A DNA stretch of 64,000 bases from Pseudothermotoga hypogea DSM 11164 = NBRC 106472 (lineage in GTDB: Bacteria > Thermotogota > Thermotogae > Thermotogales > DSM-5069). This document shows positions 45,892-54,060 of this stretch, one piece after another. Below the pieces are notes generated by a model. The model was not told where the DNA came from. It ran no database searches and saw nothing but the letters and a program-made list of their open reading frames with translations. How positions within the stretch are numbered: the first letter of the stretch is position 1; each line of letters starts with the position of its first letter. A program made the position numbers and the translations under genes. The DNA lies in contig NZ_CP007141.1 in NCBI RefSeq assembly GCF_000816145.1, positions 1,736,001 to 1,800,000 on the forward strand, read 5' to 3'.

Positions 45892-46719
45892 TCACTTGTT
45901 CCTCGGATCGAGAACGTCTCTCAGCCCATCGCCGAGCACGTTCAAGGCGAACACCACGAGGGCTATGACGAAGCCAGGAAAGAGAGAGATCCACGGTGCG
46001 CTCAACAAGAACGCGGTGCCTTGGCTCACCAGGCCTCCGAGCGTCGGCTCGGGTGGTGGAACGCTCAAACCCAGAAAGCCCAGCGAAGCTTCGGTCAAGA
46101 AGGCGGTTGAGAGATTGGTGGTGAAGGTCACAATGAGTACAGATGAAAGATTGGGCAACACGTCGGTGAGCATTATCTTCAAATCGCTCTTTCCTATCGC
46201 TTTGGACGCCTTCACGAAGAGAGTCTCCTTTACAGAGAGTGCCGCACCACGCACGGTCCTGGCGAAGATCGGAACGTAGACCACGCCTATGGCAACTATC
46301 AAATTGACGAGGTTGGAGCCGAAGAGGGCCACGATGAAGAGAGCGAGGATCAACGATGGGAAGGCGAACAGACCATCGCAGAGCCTCATGATGAGCAGGT
46401 CCCAGATTCCGCCGTAGTAACCCGCCGTGAGTCCGAGGATCGTTCCAACGAAGGATGCGAACAGGATCGCGCTGAAGGCTATGACGACGCTCTTTTGAAG
46501 ACCGTGGACGCACCTTGAGAATATGTCCCTGCCGAACTGGTCTGTTCCGAAGGGATGCTTCAGAGATGGTCCTTCGAGGATCGCGTCGTAGTCCATCGCG
46601 TAGGGACTGTGCGGTGCGAAGGTGGAAGGAAGAATGGCGACGATAAGGAACAAAACTATCAACGAGAGCGATACCAAGTTCAGTGGTCTTTTCAAGAACT
46701 TCTTCAACGTCCTGTTCAT
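45892..46719 (-). CDS. dppC: Peptide ABC transporter permease (DppC type)
   Basis: 275 residues with six hydrophobic segments. The N-terminus HPFGTDQFGRDIFSR is the diagnostic DppC/OppC stretch and the ATPase-contact loop is ALSVKETLFVKASKAIGKSD. It pairs with the permease gene upstream, nine bases away. No ATPase gene follows. Confidence 0.9.
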   Translation of the reverse strand: MNRTLKKFLKRPLNLVSLSLIVLFLIVAILPSTFAPHSPYAMDYDAILEGPSLKHPFGTDQFGRDIFSRCVHGLQKSVVIAFSAILFASFVGTILGLTAGYYGGIWDLLIMRLCDGLFAFPSLILALFIVALFGSNLVNLIVAIGVVYVPIFARTVRGAALSVKETLFVKASKAIGKSDLKIMLTDVLPNLSSVLIVTFTTNLSTAFLTEASLGFLGLSVPPPEPTLGGLVSQGTAFLLSAPWISLFPGFVIALVVFALNVLGDGLRDVLDPRNK

Positions 46720-46728
46720 CGAGAGCGC

Positions 46729-47682
46729 TCACCTCAGTTCGACGCGAGGATCTATCAAGGTGTAGACGAAGTCGATCAAGATGTTGAGCACGACTATGAG
46801 TATGGCAATGAACATCACCACGAACTGGATCACTGGATAGTCCCTCTCGTTCACCGCTTGAAGGAGCAATCTTCCAAGGCCAGGTAGGGCGAACATGTTC
46901 TCGATGACGATCGTTCCTGCCAAGAGATAACCCAGCTGAATTCCAGAGAGTGTGATGATGGGTATGAGCGCGTTTTTGAGCGCGTGTTTGCTTATCAACC
47001 TTGAATAACTCACACCTTTCGCCTTCGCCGTTCTTATGTACTCCTGCTGCAGTACGTCGAGCATCGAGGATCTGGTCATCCTCATGATCTGCGCCGAGAG
47101 CATGAGACCGAGCGTGAGGGAGGGCAGAAACATCACTTGAAGGTTTCTTAAGAAATCTTCACGTAGCTGCACGTAACCGAAGATGTTGAAACCTTTGAAG
47201 GTTCCGGAGAAAATAACAATCAAAATCGCCCCCACCCAGAAGGATGGGGACGACAGTCCGATCAAACCTATCACTCTCACCAAACCATCCACGAAGGAGT
47301 TCTTCTTGATCGCGGCGACGATGCCGAGGGGTATGCCGATCACAGTCGCGAAGAACATGGACAGAACGGAGAGCTCCAGCGTCACTGGAAAGCGATCGAG
47401 GATGAGGTCTATGACTCTTCTTCCGGTTCTCAGAGACGTTCCGAAGTTCAGCGTGAAGAGGTTCTTCAACCAAACACCGAACTGGACGATCAAAGGTTTG
47501 TCCAAGCCGTACTGTTTGTACAATTGGTCTATCTGCTCTTCTGTCAAATAATTCTGAGTACCAAGCATCATGTCCACAACGTCACCAGGGACGAGGTGTA
47601 TCGCGATGAACACCACGAACACGACGAAGAACACCGTCGGTATCGAAGTGAGAATGCGACGCAGAAGATAAGCAAAGCTCAT
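46729..47682 (-). CDS. dppB: Peptide ABC transporter permease (DppB type)
   Basis: 317 residues. FAYLLRRILTSIPTVFFVVFVVF and HLVPGDVVDMMLG open the protein as in DppB, and the coupling loop EYIRTAKAKGVSYSRLISKHALKNA contacts the ATPase. Its start overlaps the stop of the binding-protein gene (four bases), so it is translated with it. Confidence 0.92.
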   Translation of the reverse strand: MSFAYLLRRILTSIPTVFFVVFVVFIAIHLVPGDVVDMMLGTQNYLTEEQIDQLYKQYGLDKPLIVQFGVWLKNLFTLNFGTSLRTGRRVIDLILDRFPVTLELSVLSMFFATVIGIPLGIVAAIKKNSFVDGLVRVIGLIGLSSPSFWVGAILIVIFSGTFKGFNIFGYVQLREDFLRNLQVMFLPSLTLGLMLSAQIMRMTRSSMLDVLQQEYIRTAKAKGVSYSRLISKHALKNALIPIITLSGIQLGYLLAGTIVIENMFALPGLGRLLLQAVNERDYPVIQFVVMFIAILIVVLNILIDFVYTLIDPRVELR

Positions 47683-49178
47683 TTCTTGTAAGTCTCCCTC
47701 AAGAAAATGAGACTCTCGTTCGGCAAGAGCTTGAAGCCTTCAACGGACGCGTTGCTGACGAAGATCTGATTGGCACTGTACAAAAAGATGATTGGTGATT
47801 CCTTGACGAGTAATCTCTGGAGCTCATCGTAGATCTCCTTCCTCTTCGTGGTATCGACCGTACTCCTACCGAGTTCGAGCAGCTCATCCACTCGTGGGTT
47901 GGAATAGCGGAAAACGTTGGTCGAACCTTTGCTGTGGAAGGTCCTGTAGAACTGAATGTCTGGCTCGATTGAACCACTGTTCATGGAGATGAAGGCGTCG
48001 AAGTCGCTCTCGCGCCATCTCTTTATGAATATGCCCCATTCGACCAGGTTGATCTTCGCTCTGACCCCGACTTCTGCGAGTTGCGCCTGAATCACCTGGG
48101 CGACCTTGTCGAAGTTGTAGCGCTGAGAGGTCACTATTTCGAATTCAAAGCCGTTGGGGTATCCTGCCTGCGCCAAGAGTTGCTTCGCCTTCGCGGGGTT
48201 GTAAGTGTACTCGTCGAAGTCTTTCGGCAAAAGTGCCCAAGGCTGGACCATCGGGCTCAGTGGGCCTGTGACGACACCTTCACCGAACGCGACCGTCTTT
48301 ATGATGGCTTCTCTGTTGATGGCGTAGTTCAAAGCGTTTCTAACCCGTGGATCGTCGAACGGTTTTCTGGTGGTGTTGATGCCTATCAAGTAGTAGCTGA
48401 GCACGGGGGATCTGTAGATTTTGAACCTACCCTCGGGAAACTGTCTCACGTTGAGGGGTTCATTGATTTTCGCTATGTCCACATCGCCATTCCTCAACGC
48501 TGACACTCTTGAAACTTCCTCGGGCATGAAGACGATCTTGATCTCGTCCAGGTAGGGTTGGTCTTTCACGAAGTAGTGCGGGCTCTTCTTCAGAACGATG
48601 TAGTTGCCCTGAACGTACTCCGCCAGATAGAACGGGCCAGTTCCGTTCGTCTCGAGTTGAAGATTTTTTCCAGACTCGACGAACTTCTTGCTGACTATCG
48701 AGCTGTTCACACCTGCGAAGTTCGGCAGGAGTGCGCTGGCCATGGGTTTTTTGAGTTTGAACTCGATCTTGTTGTCACCGATCGCTTTGATGGATTCCAC
48801 ATCTTGGTAGAACGCCGCGGCGGGGGATTTGGTGTCTGGGTTCAGTATTCTTTCGAAGGAGAAGAGCACGTCTTCGACTGTCAAAGGTGTGCCGTCGTGG
48901 AACTTGACATCTTCTCGAATCTTAAAGACGATTGTGTAGGGATCGACCACTTGGAATTCTTCGGCGATGTTTGGAATCAACTGCAGGTTCTCACCGTAGC
49001 GAAGTAGACCGTCGTAGACGTTTTCGAGCACCCTGTGTGAAGCGAACGCCGTAACGAGGTGGGGATCCAAGCCGACAGGTTCGGTCTCCATGGCGATGAT
49101 CAGTCTGCCTCCGAGCTTCTGCGCGAAGATTGCCAAGGTTAAGAGTGTTACCAGAAAAGCTACCAACAACTTCCTCAT
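47679..49178 (-). CDS. Peptide/solute-binding protein of the ABC transporter
   Basis: About 499 residues, SBP family 5. A signal peptide without a lipobox (RKLLVAFLVTLLTLAIFAQ) suits the Thermotogota, where binding proteins are often held by other means. The family landmarks FKIREDVKFHDGTPLTVEDVLFS and NTTRKPFDDPRVRNALNYAI are plain. ATG at 49178 with AAAGGAGGTG upstream; the frame continues 44 codons beyond but without a site. In Thermotoga several family members bind oligosaccharides rather than peptides, so the ligand is open. Confidence 0.9.
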   Translation of the reverse strand: MRKLLVAFLVTLLTLAIFAQKLGGRLIIAMETEPVGLDPHLVTAFASHRVLENVYDGLLRYGENLQLIPNIAEEFQVVDPYTIVFKIREDVKFHDGTPLTVEDVLFSFERILNPDTKSPAAAFYQDVESIKAIGDNKIEFKLKKPMASALLPNFAGVNSSIVSKKFVESGKNLQLETNGTGPFYLAEYVQGNYIVLKKSPHYFVKDQPYLDEIKIVFMPEEVSRVSALRNGDVDIAKINEPLNVRQFPEGRFKIYRSPVLSYYLIGINTTRKPFDDPRVRNALNYAINREAIIKTVAFGEGVVTGPLSPMVQPWALLPKDFDEYTYNPAKAKQLLAQAGYPNGFEFEIVTSQRYNFDKVAQVIQAQLAEVGVRAKINLVEWGIFIKRWRESDFDAFISMNSGSIEPDIQFYRTFHSKGSTNVFRYSNPRVDELLELGRSTVDTTKRKEIYDELQRLLVKESPIIFLYSANQIFVSNASVEGFKLLPNESLIFLRETYKK

Positions 49179-49382
49179 ACAAGCACCTCCTTTCAGAATT
49201 TTGACCCTGCAAGAACGCGTTTCAATGCTTGATTGAGAGTGCGCTCGCAGAATCGTTTCGTTCAAATTCTTGGAGCCCGAAGAGCTTTCAGAAATGGTGA
49301 AGATGGCCATCTAAAAATATCATAACATATGCTCGAACTGATAGTATGTGATTACAAATTCAGAGTAGCCAAAGAGTGCAAC

Positions 49383-49413
49383 AAAAAACGTGCTCACTTG
49401 GAGCCAACGCACG
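49383..49413 (-). terminator. Rho-independent terminator of the vWA gene
   Basis: Reading leftward, CGTGC and GCACG (49413-49389) enclose a smaller TTGG/CCAA stem and are followed by TTTTTT (49388-49383). It lies 13 bp past the stop of the vWA gene. Confidence 0.75.
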
Positions 49414-49425
49414 GCAAAAGATGAA

Positions 49426-51903
49426 TCACTTGAACTGATAAACTGCTTCGCTCATTGATCCTACCCTTTGATGGAATTCTCTGTTCAAATAATCGACCTT
49501 CAACGCCACTTCGTAGGTCTTCGTCAGTGTGCCTATGGCGTCCAAGGCTTGGTACAGCGTGCTCAGCGCTTCTTTGATCTCTCTGAACTCAGGATAGCGA
49601 ACTTCGAATAGCTTCAGAAGATCGATCACGAAAGGTATGGTTTCTTGAAAGACCAAAAGAACGCTCTGCCAATTGTCGATCGGTCCTTTGTCTGTCAAGG
49701 CTTTGTAGGAAACGTCAAAGAGATTTCCCATCAAAGATTTTCTCATCTCTTCGAAGCTCTTTCTCATCAGCTCGGAGCGCTTGTAGAAGTCCCAGTATTT
49801 TTCATAATTCTCTTGCACAAAAGTTTTCGACGTGTTCAAAAGCTCATGCAATTCTTCTTCCAAGTGGGATGTGAACTGCGGGTAGATCAAGTCGTTGAGC
49901 ACGAAACTTTCCACGACTTCGCCTATTTGGCTCGGACTGAGCATCTGCTTGACCCAAGTTTTGACGTTGCTCTTGAAGAAAGAAAGGATCCTTTCAGGTT
50001 GTGCGACGACTTCGAGCAGTTTGTTGTAGACAGTGTTCATGGTGTCGTCGACCAGTTCGTCTCGAACGTATCTCACCAATCGATCTATGAGTTGTTCGAT
50101 CGTCACGTTCGCCGCGATGCCACTCCAGTTGGTCGTGACTACGTCTATGAACATGTTCGTCACGTTCAAAATCAAATTCTTCGCAGATTCGAGTTTCCCG
50201 ATCACCTCGCGTGCCTTTCTCACCATGTCTGTGGCTTTCTGAACGATCTGTTCCAGATCCTGCGTCACTCTTTCTTGTGTTGTGGACGCGTAGCCGATCA
50301 TGTTGACGAAAGAGCCAAGGCCGACGTAGAATCTCTTGATCGTTTCCATCTCCATGAGTGTTATGCCGTCTTGAGTTATCTCTTCGAGCCATTTTGACGC
50401 ATCTTTCACGAACGATTTCATCTCTGCCGTTGCGATCTTCGAGTTCTCAAGTTCGTACAGTAAACCCTTCGTGCGGTACAGTTCCATGGCTTTGCCGTAG
50501 GTGTATGCGAAGATCTCGCTGGGAGTGATCGAATCTACTGTGATGTCTATCCATCCGCTCGAGGTGTAACCCAGATGGTGGTATCTGTGTAAAAGATACG
50601 AACCGTAGTTCGCGTAGAGGATGTAATAATACCTTCCTGGTCTGATTCCTCCGAAATTTACGGCTCCGCTTTCATCCTTCTCTATCTTTCGCTCCGCGAT
50701 CCTATCAAGATCTCCCATGACCTTGTAAAGATGGACCGCGACGTTGCGCCTGAAAGACAGAGAAAGGCCTCTTTCGTCTTTCACAACGACGACGGGATTC
50801 TTTGCCCAGACGTTCGTCTTCGTGCCGTCTGGTTTTTCAAGTGGGTAGAACACGAAATGAACAGATTCGTTTGTTGCAACAAGAGCTATCTCCACCTCAA
50901 CTCTGCTGACGAAACTGTACTTTCTCCAATCGCTCACCCAGGCGAAGTAGTACTTCGAGTCGACGATGGGAAGCTGTTTTAGTTCGATTTCTTCCTGGTT
51001 GAACGGCCAAGAGAGCCTCCTGACCAAAGGGTTCCTCTCAGCGAGTTTGTCAAAGTTGTTCTCCTTCACCGCGATATTCACCTGCGGTGAGTAGTTCTCC
51101 GAAAGTTCTGTCTTCGCCATGTGCTCTTCGTCTGGCTGACAGTAGTAGAGTTGGATCTTCGTGTCTCTGATCGCCATGTCCACCGCGTACATCGACGTGA
51201 CACAACCCGAAGCGAAGTACCAGTTCGGACCATAGACGGAATCTGTGTAAACGTCCGTGATGATTACGACAATCTTTCTCGCGTCTTCGCGCCAATCCAA
51301 GTTCAAAGACCACAGATAGGCATCGTAACCCCACGTGAGGTTCCACCATTCACCCTCCGTCTCGATCTCCTCTATAGCCTCTTCGATCTCTTCGAGCATG
51401 GTGGGGCCGAAGAACCTGGTGACGTAGTTCGGAACGGTCCATTCTGGCTCGTTCTCGGTGTCGTACATGCTTATGAAGATTCTGAAGTCGGTGCCCGTTT
51501 CGATCAACCTGTTCAGAAAATTTCTCAGTTGCTCTTTGATCGAATCGATGTGCTTTTCCATCGAGCCAGTTCCGTCGATGAAAAAGGCGATGTCGAGTTT
51601 GTCTGAGTTGATGGACTTTTCCCAGAAACCGCGACCCTTGAACTGATAATCGGACCGATCGAACTTGACGAGCATTTCGCCGAGCAGTTCTCCGCTCCTC
51701 CCGTAGGCTTTCTCCGTTATCTTGAAATCTTCAAGTTTGAGGTTTCTCACGAAGTTTCCCGCATTGTCCTTCACCGCGACAGAACACCACAGGGCGTTCC
51801 ACAACCCGTCTGGCCACCAGACTTCGTGGTGTGTGAGTTGAAGTTGAGTGGCGAACAGGAGGCAGAGGAAAAAAGCGAAGAAAAGGCTCAGCACCCTTAG
51901 CAT
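49426..51903 (-). CDS. Exported von Willebrand factor A-domain protein
   Basis: 825 residues. A signal peptide (VLSLFFAFFLCLLFATQ) is followed at about 110-290 by a vWA domain with LDIAFFIDGTGSMEKH, a MIDAS motif in which DxTGS replaces DxSxS, and EDARKIVVIITDVY. The rest (400-825) is helical and coiled, without known motifs. Probably a large periplasmic or sheath protein that binds another protein through its metal site. ATG with GGGGGGG upstream. Own promoter and terminator. Confidence 0.8.
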   Translation of the reverse strand: MLRVLSLFFAFFLCLLFATQLQLTHHEVWWPDGLWNALWCSVAVKDNAGNFVRNLKLEDFKITEKAYGRSGELLGEMLVKFDRSDYQFKGRGFWEKSINSDKLDIAFFIDGTGSMEKHIDSIKEQLRNFLNRLIETGTDFRIFISMYDTENEPEWTVPNYVTRFFGPTMLEEIEEAIEEIETEGEWWNLTWGYDAYLWSLNLDWREDARKIVVIITDVYTDSVYGPNWYFASGCVTSMYAVDMAIRDTKIQLYYCQPDEEHMAKTELSENYSPQVNIAVKENNFDKLAERNPLVRRLSWPFNQEEIELKQLPIVDSKYYFAWVSDWRKYSFVSRVEVEIALVATNESVHFVFYPLEKPDGTKTNVWAKNPVVVVKDERGLSLSFRRNVAVHLYKVMGDLDRIAERKIEKDESGAVNFGGIRPGRYYYILYANYGSYLLHRYHHLGYTSSGWIDITVDSITPSEIFAYTYGKAMELYRTKGLLYELENSKIATAEMKSFVKDASKWLEEITQDGITLMEMETIKRFYVGLGSFVNMIGYASTTQERVTQDLEQIVQKATDMVRKAREVIGKLESAKNLILNVTNMFIDVVTTNWSGIAANVTIEQLIDRLVRYVRDELVDDTMNTVYNKLLEVVAQPERILSFFKSNVKTWVKQMLSPSQIGEVVESFVLNDLIYPQFTSHLEEELHELLNTSKTFVQENYEKYWDFYKRSELMRKSFEEMRKSLMGNLFDVSYKALTDKGPIDNWQSVLLVFQETIPFVIDLLKLFEVRYPEFREIKEALSTLYQALDAIGTLTKTYEVALKVDYLNREFHQRVGSMSEAVYQFK

Positions 51904-51928
51904 TGGATTTCCCCCCCTTGTTGGAAAG

Positions 51929-51957
51929 ATTGTACCACTGTTTCAAGGTGTGGTAAA
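51929..51957 (-). promoter_or_regulatory. Promoter of the vWA gene
   Basis: Reading leftward, TTTACC (51957-51952), 17 bp and TACAAT (51934-51929), 26 bp upstream of the vWA start. It occupies the same DNA as the rightward promoter below. Confidence 0.6.
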
Positions 51958-51959
51958 AT
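51930..51959 (+). promoter_or_regulatory. Promoter of the small thioredoxin-fold-like gene
   Basis: TTGTAC (51930-51935), 18 bp and TAAAAT (51954-51959), about 40 bp upstream of the GTG at 52000. It faces the opposite promoter over the same 30 bp. Confidence 0.55.
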
Positions 51960-51999
51960 ATTAAAAAATGATGTCATTAAAACATTGGGAGGGATGCGT

Positions 52000-52341
52000 G
52001 TGGCTGAAAAAGGCTTCAAGAAACGTCTGATAGTTTTTGTGGAACAGGCTTCAAGTTTGGTCAGTTGCACCCCGCTGGATCTGAAAGAGATAAACGATTT
52101 CAAGGCTCCTTCTTTCTTCGACGATCCAGCGAAGCTCAGCGAAGTGTTGAAGTACATCAGAGAGAAGCATCCAGACGTCGAGGTCGAGACGGTGGATCCG
52201 AGGAACCCTCTGTTCACTTTCCAAGTGCTGAAGCACAAGGTCAAAGGTGGAAGGGCGACCTGGGTGTACAACGGCAAGAAGGTTTTCGAAGGAGTCCCCA
52301 CAATAGAACAGATCGAGAAGATATTGAGTGAAACGAAGTGA
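52000..52341 (+). CDS. Small protein of unknown function
   Basis: 113 residues. GTG at 52000 with GGGAGGGATGCGT; the ATG two codons earlier is too close to the site. Segments KRLIVFVEQASSLVSC, FFDDPAKLSEVLKYIREKHPDVEVETVDPRNP and ATWVYNGKKVFEGVPTIEQIEKIL suggest an alpha/beta fold; the end resembles thioredoxin-like proteins (VYNGKKVFEGVP) but there is no CxxC. Role unknown; its divergent neighbour is the vWA gene. Confidence 0.7.
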   Translation: MAEKGFKKRLIVFVEQASSLVSCTPLDLKEINDFKAPSFFDDPAKLSEVLKYIREKHPDVEVETVDPRNPLFTFQVLKHKVKGGRATWVYNGKKVFEGVPTIEQIEKILSETK

Positions 52342-52353
52342 AGGTTCATACAC

Positions 52354-52397
52354 TGTCGAGTCTGTCCAAAGAGTGTCGAGCTTGTCGACTGTGTCGA
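52354..52397. repeat. Four TGTCGA repeats
   Basis: TGTCGA occurs at 52354, 52374, 52383 and 52392, with spacings of 20, 9 and 9 bp, in the gap before the truncated ATPase gene. A TTATAC at 52421 could be that gene's -10 element. The regular spacing suggests a protein-binding array or a leftover repeat. Confidence 0.4.
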
Positions 52398-52445
52398 ATG
52401 TTAGATTAATATCCTTCGTGTTATACTCGACTCAGGTGATGCGAC

Positions 52446-52649
52446 GTGTCGCTGAAGGATCTGGTCAGGCATCTTGTGGATAAGCCTTTGGACCTTGAGA
52501 CCAGAAACTTGCTCGTCAATCGTGAGAAGGAGATTCAGATTCTCAACAGGTTCGCAGAGTTTCAAAGCTACGGTGTTTACGGCGTCGCGGGAGAGACGGG
52601 TGTAGGAAAGACGACGGTTCTAAACTTTGTAGAAGCGAAAGATACCTGC
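52446..52649 (+). pseudogene. AAA ATPase gene truncated by IS605 copy 2
   Basis: GTG with AGGTGATGCGAC upstream. The 68 codons include NREKEIQILNRFAEF and a complete Walker A, GVAGETGVGKTTVL, then enter the element. After the IS the same frame is not recognisable as an ATPase, so the 3' part is lost. It was a different ATPase from the intact one at 54061 (GETGVGKTT against APRRFGKT). Confidence 0.75.
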
Positions 52650-53757
52650 TTGACACTCCCAATTCCCTGAAGGAGATGGGATTCTTAGCAGCTCCTTAGG
52701 CTGCCTTCCACGGAGCATTTGATACTCCATGGCCACAGAGGTGTGGTTTAAACCTCACACCTCTGACGGGTGCCAATCCCGCTACTACTTGGAACTTCTT
52801 CCCAAGATACCTCTGCCAGATGTTTATCGCTCCTACTCCGTCCCTGTGATAACTAAATCCACAACTTTTACACTCATAGTTGCGACCAACCGCATGATTC
52901 TTGCTACCACATACAGGACAGACCTGACTCGTATATTCTTCTGAAGCAAGTTTCACTTCAATTCCCAGTAGCTGTGCTTTGTAGGTTGTCATGTCCACCA
53001 TCTTTCTGAAACACCACTGATGAACTTTTTGATTAAAGTTATCGTTCCCTTCTACACGCTCTCGAATATTTGTGATATCACCAATTACAATAGTCCCATA
53101 CCCTTTCTGTAAACACATCTTAAGAAAGTTGCTTGTTATCTTGTGCAGTATGTCCGTTATTTGATGTTTTGTTCGTTTCAGCATTCGCTGCTTTGCTTTC
53201 AACAGTTTTCTATACCTCTTGGAACCTTTCTTGCATTTGCTTAACGTCCGCTGAAAGTCTGCCAGCTTCTTATTGCGATATCTGATTAGACTGTTGAGAA
53301 TACCACCGTGATACGAAATCACTTCAGAGCCATCAAAGCAAGTTATTGGACGGATTATGCCAAGGTCTACAGACATAACTTCAACAGACTGTCTGCAGTA
53401 AAGTAACTGTTAAGCGCCTGAAAGTATTGCTGAACTATAGCCTGTTTGGAATGGGTATGGATATCGATGGTGCTACTCCAACGCAGGATATATTTTTGTG
53501 CTGCTCCTGGTGAAAGCCAGAAACCTTTCTTGCTTTTTACTTTCTTGACCAGCGACATGGTTTTGTTGTAGATTCGACCAGCGAGCCTGTTCAGCTCAGA
53601 ACACAGAGGATACAATTCTCTCGGAACAGGCACTTTGTAAGTTCTGACTATATATCTTGACATTGTTTCGCCCTATACAATTTATAACACATGCTAATAA
53701 CGAACAAGCTTTTTACCCATTCCCCTGAAGGAGAAGGGGTTGCGGAACACTATTTTC
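52650..53757 (-). mobile_element. IS605 copy 2, lacking tnpA and with broken tnpB
   Basis: 1108 bp, nearly identical to the copy at 11823-13552 at both ends. tnpA is missing cleanly between the tnpB start (TTGACATT) and the left-end DNA (CCCTATACAATT). The site next to its left end is TTGACA, against ATGACA in copy 1. The ends are intact, so it could be moved in trans by the other copy's TnpA. Confidence 0.9.
52696..53663 (-). pseudogene. TnpB of IS605 copy 2, frameshifted by deletion
   Basis: The N-terminal 89 residues (to LNSYFTA) match copy 1, then 250 bp corresponding to 12566-12815 are missing; the junction is at 53392/53393. Since 250 is not a multiple of three the frame is lost, and the rest (MSVDLGIIRPI to the end) is a second frame. 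The lost part is the region before RuvC-I. The guide-RNA end of the element is intact. Confidence 0.9.
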
Positions 53758-53762
53758 TGTCA

Positions 53763-54020
53763 ACAATTCTCAAGCCAAAGATGCGTTGTGTGAATCTCGT
53801 CAAATATTGAAAGAACCACATCCTGACGAACAACTGGGCCGCCCCAGATCCAAAACTGTAAAAATTGCGCAATATGTTGACGTCTCACCATACAGAAGCA
53901 TATACGAGCCCTCGGAAAAAGATTTCCTAATTACTTATGTGCTTAGTTCCTCGCGGCGAAAGACGTTCTCATCTATCAACCTTTGTACCAAAAAGTTACT
54001 AACCAAATGGGGCAAAAGTT
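53763..54020. other. Gap between IS copy 2 and the intact ATPase gene
   Basis: An open frame (53786-54040, TTG start) runs through it, but the sequence has no recognisable family and no ribosome binding site. It may be the decayed remains of the ATPase gene or non-coding. Confidence 0.4.
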
Positions 54021-54041
54021 ATTATACCCGTGAGGTATAAT
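54021..54041. promoter_or_regulatory. Perfect 8-bp inverted repeat upstream of the ATPase gene
   Basis: ATTATACC (54021-54028), CGTGA and GGTATAAT (54034-54041) form a perfect palindrome 20 bp before the GTG at 54061. TATAAT in the right arm could be a -10 element, though no good -35 lies 17 bp upstream. It could be an operator or a 5' hairpin. Confidence 0.45.
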
Positions 54042-54060
54042 GTTTCCGGGAGGTGTTGTT

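Noticed and set aside
45812-46732. Long leftward ORF of 306 codons over the dppC gene
   Set aside because: It is Arg/Ser-rich and lies in another frame of the clear permease gene at 45892-46719; it is a shadow of G+C-rich codons.
52354-52397. Short repeats as a CRISPR array
   Set aside because: The units are only 6-7 bp and the spacings are 9-20 bp; no cas gene is in the window.
53786-54040. 85-codon ORF after IS copy 2 as the 3' end of the truncated ATPase
   Set aside because: It is in frame only if one junction base is assigned differently from copy 1, and it shows no Walker B or other ATPase motif.
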